Shown: positions 24,186 to 34,105 of the stretch, piece after piece
Layout: each line of letters starts with the position of its first letter
How positions within the stretch are numbered: the stretch's first letter is position 1
Assembly (NCBI GenBank): GCA_950295325.1
Contig: OX485805.1
Span: 34,089,501 to 34,153,500, forward strand
DNA length: 64,000 nt
Direction of reading: 5' to 3'
Source of the DNA: Polytrichum commune
Taxonomy: Eukaryota; Streptophyta; Polytrichopsida; Polytrichales; Polytrichaceae
The notes under the pieces: generated by a model
Told to the model about the DNA's origin: nothing
Database searches by the model: none
What the model saw: only the letters and a program-made list of their open reading frames with translations
Position numbers and translations under genes: made by a program

Positions 24186-25080
24186 AAATGGCTATCCCAA
24201 AAGTGGGATAAGCCTTGTCACCAAGAATTTGGGGAGTTCAAAAACAAGTTCTCTTCGCCGCCCTTGCTTAAGTTCGCGGACTTTTGACAAACCTTTTGAG
24301 GTGCATACGGGGGGGCGAGTGACTTTACCATTGGTGGATGTTGATGCAAGATGGATGGCCATTGTATATGAGAGCATGAAGCTCGATGGTTGTCCAGCCT
24401 TGTGCGACTTGTGAAAGAAATGGCTATCCCAAGAGTGGGTTGAGCCTTGTCTCCAAGTCTTTGGGGAGCTTAAGACCAAGTTCTCTTCGCCGCCCGTGCT
24501 CAAGTTTGCGAAATTTGACATACCTTTTGAGGTGCATACGGTGGCGAGTGACTTTACCATTGGCGGATGTTGATCCAAGATGGATGCCCATTGCATATGG
24601 GAGCATTAAGCTTAAAGGTTGTCAAACCTTGTGCGACTTGTGAAAGAAATGGCTATCTGAAGAATGGGATGAGCCTTGCCCCAAAGTCTTTGGAGAGCTT
24701 AATACAAAGTTGTCTTTGCCACCCGTGTTCAAGTTCGCGGAGCTTGACAAACCTTTTGAGGTGCATACGGGGGGGGGCGAGTGACTTTTCCATTGGCGGA
24801 TGGTTAATGTAAGATGGATGGCCATTGCATATGAGAGCATTAAGCTTGATGGTTATCCGACCTTATCCGATTTGTGGAAGAAATGGCTATCCCAAGAGTG
24901 GGATGAGCCTTGTCACCAAGTCTTTGGGGAGCTTGAGAGCAAGTGTTCTTAGATGCCCGTGCTCAAGTTCGAGGAGCTTGACAAACCTTTTGAGGTGCAT
25001 ACGGGGGTGAGTGACTTTGCCAATGGCGGATTGTTGATGTAAAATGGATGGCCATTGCAATGGGAGCATGAAGCTCGATG
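24186..25080 (+). repeat. Four tandem copies of an RNase H module in G3
   Basis: The word GTGCATAC marks copies at 24301, 24532, 24761 and 24995 (spacings 231, 229, 234). Each unit runs from ATGGCTATCCCAAGAGTGGGAT-like sequence (connection domain, KWLSQEWDE-type) through PFEVHT..SDFTIGG to an AYESMKL-like block. The Asp expected in the RNase H DAS motif reads as Gly or is lost. Units differ by scattered substitutions and small indels. Confidence 0.9.
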
Positions 25081-26880
25081 GTTGTCAAAGAAGACAACCA
25101 ACTCATTACAAAGAACTTCTTTGCCGTAGTGCATTGCTTGAAGATGTGGTGACACTATTTGGGATCGCACAAAGCAAAGGTCTACATGGACAATGTGTCC
25201 TAAAAGAATTTTGACATTCAAGCGCAAGTGAGCGCCAAGTCATTGCGGTGGCATGATAGTTTGGCGCTTATGAAGGTGGATTTGATCCACAAACCGGACC
25301 GTGGAAATGTGGTGCCGGATGCGCTAAGTAGACGGGAAGAGTTTCAAGCAATGAGAACCATCGAAACCTTGTGGCTAATGTGTGTCGGCGAAGGAAACTT
25401 GTGATGTAAGATACGGGAGGGGTAAATTAACTACCCCAAAGCACAAAAGCTTTTAGGTGAGCTTCGCAAGATCAAGGTGCTTAAAGATGTTAAGTTGGTG
25501 GACGGATTGTTCAAGGGCAAGCAAAGTTGGGTGTATGTGCCACAAAGCAAGTTGAGGCTATTGGTTTTGAAGGAGGAATATGATAGTCCTATTGCCGGCC
25601 ATAGAGGAGAAAAAGAAAACCACCATAGAATGGTGTCAAAGAGGTACCATTGGCGGTGCATAAAGTAGGATATAACCCACTTTGTGAAGGCGTGAATAAA
25701 GTGCCAAGTGAACTGAGCCTCTTATCAAAAGCAAGGCAGTTTCTTACAACCGTTGCCTATCCCGTCGGCGTCATGGCATAGTATGTGCATGGACTGGATC
25801 ACAAGTTTGCCGGAGTCACATGGGTATGATGCCATCTTGTTGATGGTAGAGCGGTTTGCCAAGTTGGCACACATGGTGCCGATTGTGGGAACCGCCACCG
25901 CGTTGGAGACCGCATAGCCTTTTCTCAAAGGATGGTTGAGGCACCACGGGTTGCCAAGAGTGATTGTGTGGGATCAAGATCCAAAGTTCACAAGTGCATT
26001 TTCAATGCATTTCTCTAAGGAGGTCGGAATGAAACTAAGGTTTAGCACGGCCTTGCATTCCCAAATGAATGGGAAAGCGGAGCATGTGAATGGAGTCTTG
26101 TAGCAATACTTGAGGAACTTGGTGGGGGCGGACCAAGGAGATTGGGCGGACTATGTGGGTCGAGCGGAGTGTAATTGCAATGTAGCCACGCACTTGGCTA
26201 CCAAGGGGTGGTCTTTCGTGGTGGGTTATGGAGTGGATGCGCTCCAACCTATTAACCTAGCTCTCGAGGGGGCACATTCAACACTAGAGTTCAACCAAGA
26301 TGGTGAGGACTTGGCCAAGGATGGTAAAGAAGTCTTGGAGATGACCAAGTTGTTGGTGGAGAAAGCCGAAGGTGCTACGGAGTGCAAGTGAATGCCGGAA
26401 GACGCGAAGTGGAGAATGAGGTGGGCCAAAAGGTGTTGTTGAATGTAAACAACTTCACTTAGCCGAAAGGCCTCACTCCAAAGTTCATGTCCAAAATTGG
26501 AACTCCGCTTCCCGTTGTGGAACAAATGTTCAAGGACATGTATAAGTTGGAATTACCGCCCAAGATCAAAGTGCATCCGACATTTCATGTCTCATTCCTA
26601 AAGCCATTTAAGGACGACACCTTGTGGCCCGATCACAAGCAAGTGATTAGGCCACCTCCCGACCTTGTGGACGTCATTTAGAACATGAGGTAGGAGGGCA
26701 TCCTCAAGTGTAGGAAGCCCAAATGAAAAGGAAATAAAATGTACAAAGGAGTACTTGGTGAAATGGTGAGGATACCATGAGAAAGAAGCCGTTTGGGTAG
26801 CGGCAAGAGACATGATGAACGGCAAGGAATTGGTAAAGCACTTTGAAGAAACTAAGGCTTGACACTCCAATGAAATGAAG

Positions 26881-27694
26881 TGTAGGCATTGATAAGGACA
26901 TCAATCTCCTTTAGTGGGGGAGAGACGCTAGTAGCACACTTAGCTTCGAGGCTAATTACTCCACAACATGAACTTGTTCTTTGGCTTGAGGGAATAAAGT
27001 CCAAACTTTAGTGGTGCAAAGAGAAAAGTATGGGATGAGGTCCTAGTCTTGTACTTGTGCTTGGTTAATGGAAGAGGGGGAATAGATATGCCAAACTAGG
27101 TTGGGTAAGCCGAGTAATTGGGGGCTATGGCTTGGACAGACCTTGGATAAAACCAAGAAACTTCTTAGTTGTGGGCTTGTCCGGGCGGGGACAAGGTGAT
27201 GGCGCGTGCTCATAAAAGTGCTACCCGCGAGCTAACGAGAGTTGGCGCATGGGAGTCATGAACCCATGTCTCGAAAGAGCAAAGTGGGAACCGAGTCGGG
27301 CGGGACTTGGCATCACCCCCGTGCGATCGAGGCGTGGCTTAACAATGGAAAGCCATCTCGGAGTTGCAACCGAGACAACTTAGTGGAAGCGTTGAGGTCT
27401 CGCCTAGATGTGTCATGTTAGGCTAGTGGAGCCTAACGGGGGAGGCCCCAAAGGAGGGGCAACCCAAGTGAGTCCCAAAGTAGGTGGGTCTAGTATAGGT
27501 TAGGTCCTTGGATGAGAGATCCAAGGTCGCTAACGGACCACCTAGGAACGACACCTTTGGGACCATGCCAAATTTGAAGATGCATTGTGGGGGTCGCGCC
27601 CTAAGGTAAACACAATGCCGCACCATAGAGGATGGCAACTTGAGAATTGGTGTGCCGACTACGAGTATAGTCGATGAGGGCATCGACTCCGTTT
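26881..27694 (+). other. 3' untranslated region of G3
   Basis: About 810 bases between the chromodomain-like remnant and the polypurine tract. No coding signal is seen. GGAGGCCCCAAAGGAGG-type purine-rich patches are present at 27440-27460. Confidence 0.6.
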
Positions 27695-27706
27695 GGTGGG
27701 GGTGAG
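27695..27706 (+). other. Polypurine tract of G3
   Basis: GGTGGGGGTGAG lies directly against the 3' LTR start TGTCGC. Confidence 0.8.
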
Positions 27707-28670
27707 TGTCGCGCACCTCTCCATGAGGAGTGCCCGAAACACCATGGGCACAAGGGGGACCCCGGAGTGACACCCGGGACTTGTGGCGCCGTTGGTGAGA
27801 GGGCCCAAGTGATCCTAGTGTGGGTGAGGGCCCCGGGCGTTGGGAACGCCTCCCACCCACAAAGACTAGGAGGCATGAGGGTGAGGCCATAAGCTATGCG
27901 TAGCTCATGGCGTGGTGATTCTAGAATGCTCAAGATCACCTCAATCGGAGGTGTGAGCTAGGAGTTATGGCCATTTGAGTGGGGTGCTGTCCCGGGACAG
28001 CGCCCTGGTACAGCAGTGCCTGGGAGTGATTCCCGGGACTGCCAAGGTTCAAACAGGCATAACTTCCTCAAGACTTGCCCGAATGGGGCAAGCGAGGAGT
28101 CCATCGGCATCTACGTGAAGCGTAGATGACGATGGAGTGGTTGGTTGTTATGATCAGACATCATACAAGGAAGTTATGATGGTCTGAAGCTGCTGGGGGG
28201 GTTCTAGGCCCAGCAGCTAAGGGAAAATGTCCACTTGGCCCCAACTCTTGGTAGAGAGACAAGAGGTTGGTTGGCGGTGGGGTAGGGGCTCCGTGTAAAG
28301 TCCTAGAGGCTTATATGGGTGAGATGGTGTGGCCTCACCCACCCGAGGCCGAACGGCAAGGCCTCCATGGGCTTTGGCCTATTGTGAGGCCATAGTTGCC
28401 TAGTATGCTTCGGGTTGTTGTAGTGTTGCTCCGGCAACGCGATGATCAACATAGGATTGGACTTCCATGGATGGAAGTCCACATTGGGGAAATGGGTTAC
28501 CGATTAAGGGGTGAGTCCCGAAGGAGGGTTGGTTCCCTCCTATGAACTATTGGTCCGGGGTAAGAGGAGCTATCCATTAGCATGGCGGAATGCGAAGGGT
28601 TAGCGCTCGTAACCTTTGCTAGAAACGAAAATTGGCAAGACTGTTAAGGGACCTAGCAAGGGTTGCGACA
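27707..28670 (+). repeat. 3' LTR of G3
   Basis: 964 bases, read as identical to 21550-22513. It is followed by the TSD GAAAT at 28671-28675. Confidence 0.93.
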
Positions 28671-30652
28671 GAAATGTTAGCATTCAAGTGTGATAATTCG
28701 TCCCACACATCGTAAGGGTTAGAAGAAGCAATTTTGTGACTCAAGGATCTTCGGTCACTTTCCCTTAGCTTAGGAGAAACAAGAATTTCCGGGATAACCC
28801 GCGGAAATGATTCTCTATTGATCATATTATCCTCATTAATCATGTTATAAGCATCATTTACCACTTTCTCCAACTCGGTCAAGTGTGGAAGAACGTAAGT
28901 ATCGGGTCTTACCTCTCCCAAAGCGGGAGTTAACTCCTCCGAACCTCGACGTCCTCGAGTTAGAACCGCATAGGATTCTCTATCTCCTTTCTCCTTTGAC
29001 TTGAACGACATATCCTCCACCTCTACAACTTGTACAAGGTTAGCGGAAGATGATGGAATCTCACTCGATTTCTCCATCCTAGCATCTTGAAAACTCACCT
29101 TAGTCGCATGAGGTGGACGGTAAGCTTGATTTATTTCTTCCACCACTGGTCTAGATTCCACTACATGAGATGGTTCGTTTTGTCGTGGTAAGACCTTAGG
29201 AGTGTTTCCGTTGGTGTAAAACAGCGAGCGGTTAGGAGGTTCAACCGGACGTGGATCAAACGGCCTCCTTTGACCTTCATGGTTAGCACGAATTTGATCC
29301 GGATTCCTCATGGGTGGTGTTAACGTAATTACCTTGTCCGGTTGGTTGCATTGGTCCGTAGGATGGTATCCATTGCAATTCGAGCATCTTGGGCCGGCAT
29401 CTTGACTTCCCGAACCTCGGTTCGTAGGATCCCACCTCCTACTCGGTCCCGCGTTGTTAAAACTTCCTCCGTAAGATCTTGAACGCGGTGGTGTGTTCGG
29501 ACGTCGAGTAGGACAATAAGCCACCGTATGGCCATGTTGTCCGCAACCCGTACACCAATAGCCGGTTTGAACATGACCCGATTCTTGACTTGGAGGCCTA
29601 TATTGTAACTTATCTTGCATCATGCACGATATTTGTTCGCTCATAGTCACAAATTGTTGATGCATGACCTCTTTCATGGTATCTAATAATTCTTGCCTCA
29701 TGTTAGAAAATTTAGATTCGACATCCCCATCTCCTATCTTAGATGTGGCCTCTAATGATCTAGACGGCATACTTGAAGGTAATAAAGGAGTGATTAAGGG
29801 TGTAGAGTACTCCGAATTTACTTGTGGAGGTCTCACCCCATAAGGAATCACCGGTGCGTGAGAGGAAATGAACACCTCCGAAGGTGGATTTACCTTCGTA
29901 GATACCGGAAGGTATTGAGGCATCGAAACTTCCCCATATCTTACCTTGTTGACTCTTTGATCGAGTCTTTCGACCATCAACGCGGCATCCATAGCTTGTT
30001 GTACGGTTGTTGGATCTTGCATTAACACCTCCCGCAACACCCGCTCTTGCAAAGCCTCAAGAAAAAAACCGAGAATCGTATTTTCTTCAAGCCGGGCCGC
30101 GTCGCACCTATCCTTCACCAACTTGAAACGCCGCACAAACTCCGTGATAGTTTCATCTTCCCTTTGTTTCAATTGAGACAACACAATGAGCGCACCCCGT
30201 TGATCTACAACGGTCTCAAATTTCCGTAAGAATGCGTCTCGAAGAGAGGTCCATGTGGGGAAAGATGCGGTAGGGTTAGACCAAAACCATTCAAGTGCCT
30301 TACCCTTCAAGGTCGAAGAAAACCAAAGTAAAGCATAACGGTCATCATTGACCAAACTCATTACCACCGCATTAGAAAAACTTTGAATATGAGCCCGTGG
30401 ATCTTGGTTAGGATTTCCGTCAAAAGAAGGAAATGGAACCATAGGAGTAGCGGGAGGGAGACCTACCGGTTGCACCACGGGTAAGGTGCTTGTGATAAGT
30501 GTTATAGGGGGCGGGTCCGGCGGTTGAGAAGCCATGATGGGTACCGACGGCCTACTCTCACCTTGTTCTTCCCTTTGAACCTCTCCCAAATGAAATTGGT
30601 TAGTTGTTTGTGATCTAGTCACTCTACGATTACTCGAAGACGAACCACGCAT
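28671..30652 (-). pseudogene. G2 gag, cut by G3 after about 660 codons
   Basis: Starts at ATG 30652 (MRGSSSSNRRVTRSQ). Residues ~70-235 form a retrotransposon gag domain: FPSFDGNPNQDPRAHIQSF, then LKGKALEWFW, LRDAFLRKF and QREDETITEFVRRFK. Two zinc knuckles follow: CTGCGQHGHTVAYC at 367-380 (CX2CX4HX4C) and CSNCNGYHPTDQC at 423-435 (CX2CX3HX4C). The region after ~480 is charged and resembles the gag-protease linker of G4 (YDVWDELSHLNA against YDLWADLSSLKA). At residue ~660 the frame runs into the G3 LTR. Across the GAAAT duplication it continues without shift into the protease at 21549, so G2 originally had one gag-pol frame. The coding sequence is otherwise clean. Confidence 0.9.
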
Positions 30653-30708
30653 TTCATTTTACGTAATATTTTTTTTTGAATAAAAATAAATCAACAATCC
30701 AAATACAA

Positions 30709-31113
30709 TCAATCGTGATGATGCAAACAACAAGTGGGCGTTGTACAAACCTTACCTCCGTGGACGACGATGTGCCGCATCAATGCCGCGTATGCTTCTC
30801 CATCTTCTCTCGTCCAATACGTTGTATCATCCGAGTTTCCGTATGCTAAGAGTCGTTGTACGGCGGGATGAGCTCGAAAAGCGGCCGCTATCAAATACCG
30901 GTAACCCCAAACATCAAAGCGGTAATGTTTCGCTCGTCGGAGATCTTGCGGTTTAGCTCGCCACGCATTCGGAATAGGACACACAAATGATCCGCCGTAA
31001 AATAATTCTACGTGTTTCAACCAATCGATTATTTCTTTCTTTATATAACTACAATGCACCTCTACCTCTACAAATTCTTCTACAATAGATGTATCTTCGC
31101 CTTCTATAGACAT
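30709..31113 (-). CDS. Small ORF between PBS and gag of G2
   Basis: 134 codons, ATG at 31113, ending 30709, in the leader upstream of gag on the same strand. The protein begins with an acidic stretch (MSIEGEDTSIVEEFVEVEV), then HCSYIKKEIIDWLKHVELFYGGSF, an Arg/Tyr/Trp-rich middle (HYRFDVWGYRYLIAAAFRAHP) and a Cys/His-rich end (CTTPTCCLHHHD). I recognise no domain. Extra ORFs before gag are known in the Tat/Ogre group of plant gypsy elements, but I cannot say this one is homologous. G4 shows no comparable ORF in its leader. Its open length and conserved-looking composition make a real product possible. Confidence 0.55.
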   Translation of the reverse strand: MSIEGEDTSIVEEFVEVEVHCSYIKKEIIDWLKHVELFYGGSFVCPIPNAWRAKPQDLRRAKHYRFDVWGYRYLIAAAFRAHPAVQRLLAYGNSDDTTYWTREDGEAYAALMRHIVVHGGKVCTTPTCCLHHHD

Positions 31114-31158
31114 CTAAACACTAAAACTATCATACTAGAATCAACTTCACTCTTTAGA

Positions 31159-31176
31159 CTCCCGGCAGACGCACCA
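31159..31176 (-). other. Primer binding site of G2
   Basis: Minus strand TGGTGCGTCTGCCGGGAG, three bases inside the 5' LTR. The same site with CCGCC in place of CTGCC is found in G4 and G5. It starts TGG as a tRNA 3'-end complement should; I do not assign the tRNA. Confidence 0.75.
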
Positions 31177-31179
31177 AAA

Positions 31180-32653
31180 TGTGAGGTAAAGTAGGCAACC
31201 CCCTTGGTTTCCAAGCCAAAGGGTTGAGTCGTGCTTACTTTTCGTTCACAAATACATTTTATAAGATTCGAAAGTCTTTTTGAGAGAAAAGATAATAGTT
31301 AGCCTCTTAAGTATCCGATTAGTCCAACTTAAGCTTAGTTACCTTGGAATAGGCAACCTAGACCCTTTTAATGTAGCTAAACTACTAAAAATCAATGCAA
31401 AGAATACCAAATGCTTAATAAAACTTCTAACTAATCAAAAAGGAATATGAAGAAAGAAGAAATATATGAGCTGCCTCACGGAAACCCTCATAACTTTTGG
31501 ACAGAGTTTTAGTTTTACACAAGATTAGGATGCAAGGATAGATAACTTCAAGTCCTACCTAGAAATATAAAACTTGTAGAAAATGGCCCAACCAGCTAAC
31601 CGGGGTGAAGCTTCAAAGTCAGCAGTGCTACATCAGGAGCTGTCTCACGGAAACACTTATAACTTCTAGACAGAATTTTAGATGTGCATGAAACTAATTT
31701 TTTTGGAAAGACAATTTTATTATCTATCTATGCATATAAAATAAATTGAAATCAGATTTATTGGTAAGACGTGGCAAGCCTCTAAAGTACGCTGTCCTAT
31801 ATGATTCAAGTTGCTAACTAATTTTCATTCTATATAAACTAAGGTTGCTTCACTAACAAGTAAAGAAGAGGTGAGGAATGTGAATGTCATACAAAGAGGA
31901 AAATACTAATAAAACTATAAGAGAATATTTTATTTGAAAGATAGAAACACTTACTCCTTCTCAAGGAGTACAACCACTCCCCCTACTAACTACTAACTAC
32001 TAACTACTAATAGAAGTCGGGGACACCTAAGTTGGCGAGATAGATACTAAGCGTCGAGAAGGTTGAGGCTCTAAGGGCCCGAGACCGATGAAGTGGAATA
32101 GTGGTAATGCTTGATGGAGTTTCGACGCCTCTTAAATAGGTGGTCGAGGTAGACACTCCGTGGTATTCCGTCTTGCCACGTCTACCCTCGCATTGGATCC
32201 GTTTAGGCTTTGTTGATCTTTCGCATTGGATCCGCTTAGACTTTGTTGATCTTTCGCATTGGATCCGCTTAGATCCATTTTGACTTAGTAGTGCCCAAAG
32301 ACACTTGTCAACTTGGATCTTCTCTCGTCGAAGCGAATCGGCTTGGTCAAACGTGCATCCATCTAGTCCACGTTGTTTTGCTCCACTCCTTTAACCCGTT
32401 GTCGCGTAGTCACTTTGAATTTAGCCCTTAGCTAAGTCAATCTTAGCCTTACCAACCACTTAAATCTTGCCCTAGCTAAGTCAATCCTCACATAGTCCTA
32501 TAATATTCCGTTAATGCTTGTCCTATTAGGATTTACTTACTAGGCTAGTTTCTAACTCCCAACTTACCTAACCGACCTCATATTTACTATCTAAAGTCTA
32601 TTTACCACTTATATTAGGTTAATTCGATAAAGGAATCAAAATAAACCTTCACA
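31180..32653 (-). repeat. 5' LTR of G2
   Basis: 1474 bases, the same length and apparently the same sequence as 15772-17245. Right flank TAGTG is inside a TGTCGC-family LTR. Confidence 0.92.
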
Positions 32654-32913
32654 TAGTGTTGCTCCGGCAATGCGATGATCAACATGGGATTGGACTTCCA
32701 TGGATGGAAGTCCACATCTAGGAATGGGTTACCGATTAAGGGGTGAGTCCCGAAAGCAAAGTAGGAGGGTTGGTTCCCTCCTATGAACTATAAGGTCCGG
32801 GGTAGGAGGAGCTAATCATTAGCATGGCGGAATGCGAATGGTTAGCGCTCGTAACCTTTGCTAGAATTGAAAATTGGCAAGATTGTCAAGGGGGGCTAGC
32901 AAGGGTTGCGACA
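32654..32913 (+). repeat. Truncated LTR of the G1/G3 family
   Basis: 260 bases matching the last quarter of the TGTCGC LTR (TAGTGTTGCTCCGGCAA ... GGGTTGCGACA). The first ~700 bases are missing; G2's LTR abuts instead. It is closer to G1 and the solo LTR than to G3 in the CGAAAGCAAAGTAGGAGG block. Confidence 0.9.
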
Positions 32914-34104
32914 AAATTTGTGTTTAGGTAATGCAATGCAATTGTTATCAAAATCACCTGTAACCGATACAGGAAGCTTAAAAAGGCCGTCCGTGGCTTT
33001 GATTCGATTTGCAAAACATGGTGAGGCTGTTTTGGCATGGTCCATTTTATCATGGATGATTGTAAGGACCTCTAAAGGCCTAGAGATGGACAAAGCTCTA
33101 TTTGTGTAGTAATCATTACGGTGTGCCTCTTGCATGTTCACATGCTTGAAATAGTTCATTTGATGTGTGGCATAGGACTCTGTCCCCATCGTGTGTGCAT
33201 CTCGAAGGCGTTTCAACTTCTCGCATTTGGAACAACGGGCAAATTTGTCGCCTTGTCTTTTTGTGATGTATTCGCTAAAGTTCGATTTTTGGATTGCACT
33301 CAGTTTCAACAACGAAATAGGGTCCAATCCAGCCTTCTCGCCAACTGCGTTTACGTCCAACAATATGTCTTTCCATTTCGTGCCTGTAGGAAGAACCTTC
33401 TCCACAACCTTTTCACCGGTTGCGAGTGTGCGTGTTTTGTGCAGCATTGCATCAGCAAGGGGGACAATGATGGTTGCCAGAGTGGCTGTTGCTTGTCTCG
33501 TTGCTTCCCTTGGTTTCTTTAAGCCTGTATTCCCATGGTGACGAGACCGGCGTTCTTCCTTGGCATACGCGGCTTGTCTATAAAATTCCGCTTTCGACAC
33601 ACCGTGAATGGTGTACCATGCCGTACAACACACGTCTATGCTCTCAAGGGTGATGACCTTGCGACTCGCTCCGTTCACATGTATCGCCCTATGGACATCA
33701 AGCTTTTTGGTGGATCTTAGACGGAAATCTCCAAGCCACATTTCCTCGCGGATGGCCTTCAATTTATCCCTTGGGAACAATTGGCAACAACGATGTACAC
33801 AACAATCCTTTGTGGCAATTTCTCTAATAGACTCCTCACAGAGCAACCTTTGACGTTTACACTCATTTGCAGACGGAGTAGGACGTGCCAATGTATCGTA
33901 CTTCCGTAGGCCTTTGCGTGGCCGAATGTTTGCTTGGAGCTCCTGTTGGATTTGGATGTGTCGTCGCTCATGCTCATGCAAATTAACCCCATCAATTGTT
34001 ACATTCCTCAACGGCCACCTTCGCAACGAGAACCTATTGTGGGAACACGCGAACACCAAAAGATCCGGATTGGCGGTTTTAAGTGCCAAATCCGGGTTGT
34101 CTGG
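32914..34104 (-). pseudogene. Broken DUF7869-like gene
   Basis: About 390 codons open on the minus strand, with no ATG start: a TAG lies just upstream (about 34105) and the reading is open from there. Recognisable order: CEESIREIATKDCCVHRCCQLFP, WLGDFRLRSTKKLDVHRAI, DVCCTAWYTIHGVS, HGNTGLKKPREATRQA, then a Cys-pair block (FARCSKCEKLKRLRDAH), HRNDYYTNRALS and the core IIHDKMDHAKTASPC. This pattern (paired Cys, YY.R, I..D.MD..K) matches the large DUF7869-type family found in plants, algae and animals, often in transposon-like copies. The frame runs to LPKHKF and then hits the LTR at 32913, so the C-terminus is lost. Presumed inactive; function of the family unknown. Confidence 0.6.
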
Positions 34105-34105
34105 A

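Larger units (their letters stand above)
22565..26880 (+). pseudogene. Decayed gag-pol of G3 with chromodomain-like tail
   Basis: Fragments in order: gag (22565-23065, with SLKAYMCEFYTQMN- and LGGFQNRVVKTMF-like blocks), knuckle region (23190-23335), protease-like DMHVIVKATFFETHMIDV region (about 23600), VRYKDVFTNVLPKKKLPP (about 23920-23970), then directly FAQREIEFLRYVV (about 23985-24020). The RT palm is therefore deleted, roughly 200 codons by family comparison. A GLANYYHHFIREFSK block follows, then four RNase H modules. Integrase remnants include a zinc-finger start (25560-25670), MDWITSLPES, the DQDPKF block and HSQMNGKAEHVNG. The tail VHPTFHVSFLKPF ... RPPPDLVDVI resembles the chromovirus integrase end leading into a decayed chromodomain. 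Stops and frameshifts are many. Confidence 0.82.
21550..28670 (+). mobile_element. G3: nested, RT-less Ty3/gypsy element with twin LTRs
   Basis: Complete 7121-base insertion: 5' LTR 21550-22513, PBS 22516-22527, interior, polypurine tract 27695-27706, 3' LTR 27707-28670. Both LTRs are 964 bases and read identical. The perfect 5-base TSD GAAAT is at 21545-21549 and 28671-28675. It lies in G2's gag-pol frame on the opposite strand. The interior is closely related to G1 (inverted in the window) and is full of stops and frameshifts, lacking the RT core. The structure indicates a very recent insertion of a non-autonomous copy driven by enzymes from elsewhere. Confidence 0.95.
15772..32653 (-). mobile_element. 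G2: Ty3/gypsy element, split by nested G3
   Basis: The two LTRs are 1474 bases each (15772-17245, 31180-32653) and look identical by eye. Removing G3 and one GAAAT copy leaves about 9.76 kb. The order on the minus strand is PBS, a small ORF, gag, protease, RT, RNase H, integrase, which fits Ty3/gypsy. The gag-protease frame runs through the G3 insertion point. The flanks do not match: CCAGG on the left and TAGTG on the right. The left flank is a gene exon and the right flank is the middle of a TGTCGC-family LTR. The integrase part carries two nonsense codons. Confidence 0.9.

Noticed and set aside
27423-27939. ORFs antisense to the G3 LTR (and the same at 4546, 21296 and 47834)
   Set aside because: The same peptide appears in every copy of the LTR and straddles its ends. 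It reflects GC-rich LTR sequence, not a gene.
1-28670. Large inverted repeat between 1-4778 and 21550-27706
   Set aside because: Both are separate insertions of one retrotransposon family in opposite orientation, with different LTR sequences and repeat copy numbers.
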